Assembly (NCBI GenBank): GCA_002751075.1 | Contig: NAOQ01000032.1 | Span: 86,179-107,155, forward strand | Length of the DNA: 20,977 bases | Reading direction: 5' to 3' | Source of the DNA: Ichthyophonus hoferi | Taxonomy: Eukaryota; Opisthokonta; Ichthyosporea; Ichthyophonida; Ichthyophonidae | Part shown: positions 1-9,100 of the stretch, piece by piece | How the letters are laid out: each line of letters starts with the position of its first letter | How positions within the stretch are numbered: the stretch's first letter is position 1 | The notes under the pieces: model-generated | Told to the model about the DNA's origin: nothing | Databases searched by the model: none | Seen by the model: the letters and a program-made list of their open reading frames with translations, nothing else | Made by a program: the position numbers and the translations under genes

Positions 1-995
1 GGTATGAAAGGGTATTAAGTTTTTTAACAGAATAATGGTCGCCCCTGTGACAATTGGTAAGGATAATAAAAGTAATAAAAGAAGAATTGGTATTTGATAA
101 AAAAAATATCTTTTTTATTTTTTTTATTTTTCTGTATAATAGCATTTACATGGGGGTTACTAAAACAAATGCAATTACACTTTCAAATGATTATTTTTAT
201 AAAGAACATTATGAAATTACTAGAAATTAGTGGTTTTCCCTAATGAACTCCATACCAAAAAATAATTAAGTTTTAATTAATGATTAAAGCATGCCTATAT
301 GAGTCTGGGGACCCTGATGTTACGGAAGGGTAATAGTCAGCCTATGACATCATTATGACATGTTCATAATTTGATTTCTGAATATTCATCCTTAACCTTT
401 TATGTACTATTGAATCAAATTCGCTATAAGTATATGCTAAGCTGCCATGGCATCTATTACTGCTATATAGTTATGTAGCAGAGTATATATTTTACAAATA
501 GGTATGATAATTTATATCATGTTATTTGTATATATATCATAAAATGTAGCTCATCAAACTATACCATATTCTACTTTTTGATTGTATATAAAACTATTAT
601 TTTACGATAGTTGTTAACCATGTTCCAAAGCTTTAATATAGGTTTAAAGACACTTCAGAATAATTTAAAATATTTTTTCATTGTTTGTTAGTTAGCTGAA
701 TGAATTTTATATCAATCTATATTTGAAAAGTAGTAGGTTAAAGATTATTATCCAGAACAAATATAGCATATCTCATAATATAAACAAATAAGTGTATCTT
801 AACATGTTAATAGTTAATATAGATAATCATTGTACCTCAACACATAAATAATAATAAATGGATAATAAAATAATAAATATATATAAAAATCACTCAACCA
901 GGTAATGCATTCAGGTGTTATACTTACATAAGTATAATTTCAAGTATGTATATTAAAAAAAAATAATAGCATTGAAATTGGCCTGCAAACATAAC
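1..995. other. AT-rich DNA, no supported gene
   Basis: Short poly-T and TATA runs. Apart from the possible exon at 273-341 and an uncertain open stretch near 925-980 (minus) before a strong gtaagta, nothing coding was seen. Confidence 0.5.
273..341 (-). other. Possible terminal exon ending in TAA
   Basis: After a catag acceptor, an open frame reads ADYYPSVTSGSPDSYRHAL and then a stop. The composition is protein-like against AT-rich surroundings. It may be the last exon of the candidate membrane-protein gene upstream on this strand, but its phase (0) does not fit the last exon proposed there, so a linking exon would be needed. No independent support was found. Confidence 0.2.
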
Positions 996-1499
996 TGAAA
1001 AAACCCATGGCCTAGAGCCTTCGGATATGGTATTGTTCCTGCCCTATATCGAAAAGGTGTTTTTATATAATATATGTACAAACACAATATAATAATCACC
1101 TCCTGTAATGGCAGCATAAAGGCTGACAAAGGCGGGGCCTATTATTTTAGTTACAATGATGGCTTGTGCCTTAGTGTATATAGATAAATACATATTTATA
1201 TGTATGAGTGATGGGGTATTCTATAGTATGCGTGGAATTATAAATATATAAAATGATAGTATTTCTATGTAAATATACTTTAAAATATATGTCTATCTAT
1301 ATAAAAGTGTATAGTTCTGCAGAATCTAATTGCTATCAAATTAATTATTGCTTTGATGCAGTTTTATTTTCTATTCTTTTTGTACAGTGGCATATACCAG
1401 GAGCTAAATACATAAAAATATAAGCACAAACAACCGCATGTGTATATAAATATACTCAAAAATAATTTATTAGTAGATGTCATGAATATGCCTATGAGT

Positions 1500-1530
<31 letters not shown>

Positions 1531-1547
1531 GTATATATGTATGCATG

Positions 1548-1581
<34 letters not shown>

Positions 1582-2935
1582 TGTATGTATGTATGTATGT
1601 ATGTATGTATAATTAAACCAAAATATTCAATAGTTTATGATTGAACACTGCAGTAACATTAACCAATTAGATGAGCGTTAAATTATCAATTTATTGATTT
1701 ATCTATCTATATCCACGCTTTCAATTAAATTCATCTCATCTACTGTCTTAATACGTATGTATATACGCATATGTATATGTAAACATGTATAAACGTTCAG
1801 GGGGTTCAATATAACCAGGCTTGAAATAATATATAATATTCTTATTTACAATTAACGAAAGGAAACTACCAGTATAATGTTATAATATAACAATCGGCTG
1901 GTTAAATGATGTTCCTGACTACTGATTTATATATATGCATAGCTATATGTGCGTTAATATTTATACTTATATATACGTATATATATATATGTTATACACT
2001 ATTCATAATCCTGATTGATGGTGGCTCTGTAAAATAATATGCTAAGTAATGGTTGTGTACATAGAAAATAAACTATCTATCATACAAAGTAAATAAAATA
2101 ATGCCTTGATTTTATTGTATTTTAAAACAAATGCATAAATAGTTTCCTATATAGCCTTCTATTTATTTATGTATAGATAAACTTTCCTTAAAAAATACTT
2201 ACTTACGATTGGTGGAAATACGGCCTGACCTGTAATATCCCTGGAATGTTGTATAAATTTAGCCAATCATACTAGTTCATCTCATGGCACAACATTCCTA
2301 ACATTTCTAGATTAACTAGAACTAATATTTTAAGTACTAATCACTATCAAAAATTAATTTTAATACCCGATTAATTATCGCCTTGTATTTGTTTCGGTTA
2401 GTTTAAAGAATCATTACTTATATAATGCACAATGTATTTGGTAAAAATAGCAATTAAACAAGAGTTGGCTTTCTCCTATATTACAATGAAGCTAACAACT
2501 TGTCTGCTTTAGACCAATGTGTTAAAGATTTTCTCTAAAAAAAGAGATTTATATGGATTTAGTAAGGTATCATATTCTTAGACACGCTGTTAAATTTTAA
2601 TAATATACACTAGTTAATATTATACAGATTACTATATGCATAGGTAAATAATTAATGTATATATATGATAATAATAATAATTCTAATAATATAGTTAATT
2701 TTATTATTTCAGAACCCAGCATTAATTAATTGGATAATTATAAGTAACGTTACTTTGTTTATGTCGTATATGTAACTATATTTGACACTTTTAGCTACTA
2801 AACCCATACTATATCAAGTAAGAGTACTATAAATAATAATAAATTCATATAGGCAGAAGGTTTTAGCACTAACTATGGTTTATTTCTAACTTTCTATAAG
2901 GACATGTAATGATAATACCTTTTATGGACTGTCAT
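996..2935 (-). CDS. Candidate exons of an unknown membrane protein (partial model)
   Basis: Low-confidence gene downstream of TRIP13 on the same strand. Phase-compatible pieces: 2935-2919 (accATGA start, MTVHK), 2240-2207 ([11 protein letters not shown], bounded by a good ccag acceptor and a strong gtaagt donor), 1169-1100 ([14 protein letters not shown] then VSLYAAITG, hydrophobic, probably membrane-spanning; AAG acceptor, gtgatt donor) and 1038-996 ([14 protein letters not shown]). They stand out as CpG- or GC-richer islands in AT-rich DNA. The first ATG lies about 240 bases past the TRIP13 stop. After 1100 there is a rival continuation: an acceptor at tgcag near 980 leads to an open, hydrophobic stretch ending at a strong gtaagta donor near 925. 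The 3' end was not found; a further open piece at 341-273 ends in TAA but does not join in phase with 996. The product is not recognised. Each exon could be chance, but the 2240-2207 splice sites are convincing. Confidence 0.25.
1500..1610. repeat. Compound microsatellite (AT)n - (GTAT)n
   Basis: An (AT)n run from about 1501 to 1525 passes through mixed TATG/TATA steps into about thirteen uninterrupted GTAT units ending near 1610. It lies in noncoding DNA, or in an intron if the candidate membrane-protein gene is real. Confidence 0.9.
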
Positions 2936-3051
2936 GGTGTAATATGAGTGGTTGCTTGTCACATGTATCTGATTATATATAGGAAAAATATATCACTGTA
3001 GCGATTTACCTATACGTGATATTATTGGTTGATTTTAACCGTGCTTAGTAT

Positions 3052-3062
3052 TTTATTTTATT
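3052..3062 (-). terminator. Candidate poly(A) signals of TRIP13
   Basis: Two overlapping AATAAA hexamers read on the minus strand (TTTATT at 3052-3057 and 3057-3062 on plus), about 115-120 bases past the TRIP13 stop codon. The hexamer is common in AT-rich DNA, so this is plausible but not proven. Confidence 0.45.
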
Positions 3063-3114
3063 TTACCAATCCCAGTCTCTGATAAAATTGACTGCCTATC
3101 AGATCACATAAGTC

Positions 3115-3128
3115 TGATCACGTGATCA
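3115..3128. promoter_or_regulatory. Perfect 14-base palindrome with CACGTG E-box
   Basis: TGATCACGTGATCA is perfectly self-complementary and centred on CACGTG with TCACGTGA flanks, the preferred core of USF/TFE-type bHLH-zip factors. It lies about 46 bases past the TRIP13 stop and about 180 bases upstream of the candidate start at 2935, where it could act as a promoter element. Function is inferred. Confidence 0.4.
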
Positions 3129-3173
3129 TGGTATCGGAATAAAAAACAATTATTGTTGAACTATCCAATTATA

Positions 3174-6100
3174 CTAACTAGACAATGAAAAGCCTTTAGC
3201 AGGGAAGGTATTGATTGGCGGTAAATGATTATCAACCGGTACCATAGGAGTATCAGGCATCTCACTATTGGTTGTTGGGGGCTGTTGGCCATTACCTAGG
3301 AGATATAAAGACATGTATGTAATAGAGGGAGGTAAAAGGGAAATAGAAAATGATTGGTTAAAGTTAAGTATTAATGGGTCATAAATGGTATCTAAATGGT
3401 TGCATTCAAATAAATAAATATAAATGTACATATAATTTATTTTAGAAATAGAAATAGTATTTGTTGTACTGAATTCTATATGACGTACAGCAAATAATTG
3501 AATAACTTAGCCCCAACAATATTTATATATATTTTAATAAGCCATTAAGTTAAACAGATGAGTTCTTACCCAATAATACTTTCTTTTCCTTTAATTTCCT
3601 CTTGACTGTTAGCTCTAATGCTCGAAGGAATCTGCAGGATTACCAGATATTAGTGGGTGTTGTATTGTTAGGTTACAAGCCTATAGTTATTACGGTTGGT
3701 CTACAGTATTAATGCAAAAGATATTATATTCCATAAGGGAATTATTGGTATCTAATGAAACACACCATGTAAAGGGTATACCTTTTAAGAGAATATATAT
3801 ATAGCCCTACCCATCCATAGATACAGGATCCACTGTAAGGTAACAGGCATATGCCATACTTGATAATTTCTTTATTGACCGACCACTGAATCCCTCTAAC
3901 TGCTGTGAAATTCTGATGATAGAGGGCGGGGTGGTGGGGCGGGTGGAGGGTACAATAGGGGGTTAGGATAACAGGATATTTTACTATATATATATATATA
4001 TATATATATTCTCTAATAATATGTCATATATTGGCTATCTATTCATTCATGTATAGATACAGACAGACAAGACTATGTGTTAATTAGGTTAATTAAGGTT
4101 ACTAATATACCTGGGTAATAGTTTATGAGTTAGTATAAATATAAGCATGTAATAATGACTGTTAATTAAGGTAATTAATACTCCTGGGCAATAGTACATA
4201 AAATATTATGTAAGGATATGTGTCAATTAAGGTAACTAATATTCCTGGGTAATAGTCTATGCGTTAGTAGTATACATATAAGCACGTAAGAATGTGTGTT
4301 AATTAAGGAAATTAATATTCTTGGGTGATAGTATATAAAATATTATAGATATAGGTATGTAAGAATGTGTTAATTAAGGTAATTAATACTCCTGGGTAAT
4401 AGTATATGAAATATTATAGATGTAAGTATGTAAGGATATGTGTTAATTAAAGTAACTAATATTTCTGGGTGATAGTCTATGAGTTAGTTAGATACAGGCA
4501 TGTAAGAATGTGTATTAATTAAGGTAATTAATATTTTTGAATAATAATCTATGAAATATTATAGATATATTATATATATAAGGTAATGAATATATAGATT
4601 TTTCCAATTACAAGTAGTTAGAAACATAATTTAAAGTTTAAAATTATAATATAGGTCAACTAAATTGTTTTTTTAATTTTATTTACTCACCTCCACAATA
4701 AAGTAGTCCCCTTATTGGCTATATTAGATTGTGATGATATTACATGTTTGATTTCATTGGGAGAGGTCAAAGGCTTGTTACAGATTACCATACCTGTACG
4801 GATCTATTGGTGTGGTGTTTGTTTATATTAATATATGTATGATTTTGTATGGAATAGGAGTGAGGATAAATAAACACAATAATATAAGAATACAACAATA
4901 TACAATATGACAATACAACTCTATAACAAAACAGCAATATAATAATATAATAATAATAAAATAATAGTATAACAATATAATAATATAAGCATACAAAAAT
5001 ACAAAAATACAAAATAAAACAACGTAACAATACAGAAATCTATAGGGGCTTTTGATCCAGGTAACAAATTTTGCAATCAAAAATAAAACCTTACCGAGCA
5101 AAATTTAAGTTGTATATACATATTACATAACAAGAAAAAAATTAAACTAATAGTTTTTTACTACAATAAAAGACGTAATTTTTTTCAATTTATATATTTC
5201 TCCTTTTGATTGGGAAAGATTTAATTTTGATTGGCAAATTAAACTTTTGATTGACAAGGTCTTACATTCAATCACAAAACTTATGATTTATACCAAAACC
5301 CCCAATAATAATATACATCTACATATACACCCTGTCCCCTCTCCCTACCAGCTCCTGTATGCCCTGATAAATCATAGTATATCGTGCAGTAGTGGAAGGG
5401 GGGCCTATGTAAATATCAAGATCCGCCCTGTCTACAAAGGCAGGGTCTGTAGGAGAGGCAATACTAATATTACTAGGGAGAGACTATTAATACTTGTTAC
5501 TTGCTCTGTATTTTTACCTCTTATGGTACTATAATTTTATATTAATAACTTATGTAGGAGAGCCAATAATAATATTACTAGGGAAAGACTGTTAATACTT
5601 GCTATTTGCTCGGTATTTTTACCTCTTCTGGTACTACGTTTTTATATTAATAGCTTCTTTTAAAAGAAATATAGCGATTAAAAATTGAGTTAGAGTCAAT
5701 GATTGCAACAAATTAAATTTTCAACCAATTAGAGCATCTAGTATAAACAGTAAAATAATGGCGTGTGATTGGTTGAATCAAAGAAGTATAATTAGTGTGA
5801 TTGTGGTGCATAATAATATAATATATGATAGTATTTATTGGGTGAATGTTAGTTACCTATAACACCAGTCAGGTTAGAGGTTGTCAAGACAAGGACATTA
5901 GGATAGGCTCTGAGCTGGTCCTAAGGTAGAGGATTAGTAAATATAGGAAAGGGGATAGAATGGGAAAGGTATTAACTAACCGCATAGCCTGCAAACATTA
6001 TGTAAATGTGCCCATTAAAAGGACTCTACCATCTATAACAAATGGGATAATAACTAATTACACAGACTGCAATCAGCACAAAAATGAACTAATTATTATT

Positions 6101-9100
6101 TAAATAATTAATTATAAAAACTGAAATTAACAAATTAATCTATTAGCTACATTGAAATCTAATAAAATTTAAAAGACCAATAATAACACTGCTTACAATC
6201 TGAGTTAATAAAGCATTGACCACCCTGGTAGCGTCTCCAGGCTCAGAGCTATTAGTGGCCCCCGACCTACTCATAGCTAGGCTCTCTACCTCATCCATCA
6301 GCAGGATTACCTAGGATATGTTAAATTAAATTATATTATATTGTATTATATTATATTATGTGGTATATTGTTATGTTTTACTTTACGATATATTACTAAA
6401 TCATTCCATATATTGTACTTTACATATTATATTATATCTTATATGTGTATGTATGCCTATGCGTTTGTTGAGATATATGTGCTTGTATACGTTTATATGT
6501 ATGTGAAATTTATAAATAAGATAGTATGATAAATAAAGACAATAGAGGCTATATAGCCAATTATAATCCTTCTCTGGCTACTAATGCCTGATAACCTACC
6601 AATGTCTCGCCGTCCTCCAACATATCACGGATCTATAAATAGGTACATGTAGATAAGTATGTCGACCAATTATCTATAAGAATACACAACATTGTAATGA
6701 ATAGTGTCATAGCTTATTCCATTATATAATACCGTATATATATATGTGTGTCTATGTGTGTGCTGATATTATTCTTATTATTACCATATGTATGATTATT
6801 ATTACTATATGTATTATATATTATATATGCATAGAAATATATACTGGTTCTTCTATTATTATTATTATTATATATATATATTATATACTTACTATACATA
6901 TGCTATTATTGTTATGATACATATATTATCTTACCCCTGTAAATAATTTTTGCACTATTTTTCCACTCTCAGAAAAATATTTAGAAAATAAACAATGACT
7001 ATTTATTTCAACCAATCGGCTCTGTCGAAATTTTCCTAAACCACTTAAATGGACGGACAGTTTCTGAGCCAATGCACGGCATAATGATGTCTTGCCTGTT
7101 CCTGGCTCACCCTGTAGTAGGAAATAAATCATATAAGAGGGTAAGGAGGAAGGAGGCCAATTGGTTGGAATTAATGACTTGTAGAGTAATGGTGTATATT
7201 ACAATGACACATGAAATTAAGGTAGATTAAACTAGGTTAGACAGGATTGGATTGGATTAGATTAGATTACGAACGACTTGATTTGCTTATATTGCATGAC
7301 ATTAAATTATTCTAACTTATATTATGTTGTGTTATTTTATGTTATGCTATGCCACGCTATGTTATATTGCATTACAATATTTTGTATTATATTATACTAT
7401 ATTATATTAAATTATATTACACTATGTTATCTTATATGACGTCAAAGGTATTGGTCTATATACATATTATTATACCATTATATAGACTATCATGAAATCA
7501 TATTATCATATTATTATATCATATATATTATGGCACAATTATATTATTATATTGTTATACATACACACCGCCATACAAACATGCTTCTATAATACATACA
7601 CATATGTTATTATGCATACCATTATACAAATATACTTTGCACATACTATCATGCCAACATAATATCATATTATTATACTATCCTACTATTACAGAAACAT
7701 ATAACCATACATACATACATGAAATAGTAACAGGCGATTATTACAGATAGCTCTCTTATCCACCCCTAAATTGCTTAATTTCAAAAGCATTTTTGAAAAT
7801 TCCAATAATTCTTCTTTCACCTGTGTATCATATATCAAGGACTCCCATCTGGTATAATAGGAAAAAGTATATGTTAGAATTTACGTTATGGTTTATGTTA
7901 TATTATATGCTTTAGTATATGTTATATTACACGTTATAGTATATGTTACATTATATGTTATAGTATATGATATATTATATGTTATATCATATGATATAGT
8001 ATGTGGTATAGTACATATTAGCTGATTATATTATTCAATATGTTTTCTATACCTATATAATGATATTTAAGGTAGCAATTGTCATTATATTGCTACATAA
8101 AATAAGATTACATAAAGGAGAAAAAGAGAAATAGACCAACTATATATATATATATATATAATAACAATAGCCATAAAACTCCTAATGGTATATGTAGGAT
8201 AATAATATTAATAGGGTAATAGTATACATACAACCCATCCAGATCCTCCGATGGTAGGTATAAGGTCTGTGTCATTGTTACCTCATCTTTCTCATCCATC
8301 TCTTCATAGTAGGTAGCCGATAGTAACTAGCATGTATATATATATAGGTGTGTGTAGGTGCGTATGTTTATTTATATATATGTGTGCGTTTGTTTCTGTA
8401 AATAACTGATAATAACTAGTATATATATATATATATATATATAAGTATCTGGGTGTGGATTCTGGCATGTATGTATGCATGTATGTGTAGAGAGCAATGT
8501 ATGTTTATTTATGTTTACATAAAGAGTAATTCTTGGATATAAGTCAACGTTGGTAATTAATATATTTGTACTCAGACCTAACGCTTTTTACAATTGGTTG
8601 GGTTACATTATATATATCTTATAAAGAACCAATAATAACTGGTATATGGGATTACCCGTACAAATCAAGGTCTTGTTTGCTTAAAATATATTTTAATATA
8701 CCATGCTAGTAATCATTAAAATAGCTTTTAGATGTAGTTCGATTTTTTTTTGTTATATTAAATATATTTGATATATAAAAAAGGATAACATATAGGTCAT
8801 ATACCATGCATGTAAAATATTATTTTTAGTTATATAACATACTATACATGATTACCCCATATTATATAGTATACCATATATTCCCTGAATTATCGTGATC
8901 ATCTGGATTGGATTGTCAGAGCCACCAATCCATTATCAATATATTGCTTTTAGAGTTTTGGAACCAATCAAAATTGTTGAAGTTTTTTTAAACTGGAATT
9001 TAAAAACTAAAACTAAATATTTTAAAAATGACTATAAAGAATTTTTATAGTCAACTGCATCTTTTTCATAAAATAAAAACTTGATACAAGGTATTTTTCA

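Larger units (their letters stand above)
2941..3173 (-). other. TRIP13 3' flank and possible promoter of the next gene
   Basis: Holds the TRIP13 poly(A) candidates, the CACGTG palindrome and CCAAT-like motifs (aaccaat on minus near 3030). It could serve both as the 3' UTR of TRIP13 and as the upstream region of the candidate membrane-protein gene. Inferred from position. Confidence 0.4.

Noticed and set aside
2485-2503. 19-base micro-exon candidate (minus) between the exons at 2919 and 2240
   Set aside because: Splice sites exist, but its phase does not follow from the 2919 donor; direct joining of 2919 to 2240 is phase-consistent.
4785-5101. Two overlapping minus-strand ORFs rich in Tyr, Ile and Leu
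   Set aside because: They run over low-complexity ataata/caatata intron 10 DNA; only their last bases near 4803-4785 overlap the real TRIP13 exon 11.
5247-5534. 95-codon plus-strand ORF
   Set aside because: Antisense shadow of TRIP13 exon 10 and the 105-base duplication; the minus strand matches TRIP13 ([16 protein letters not shown]).
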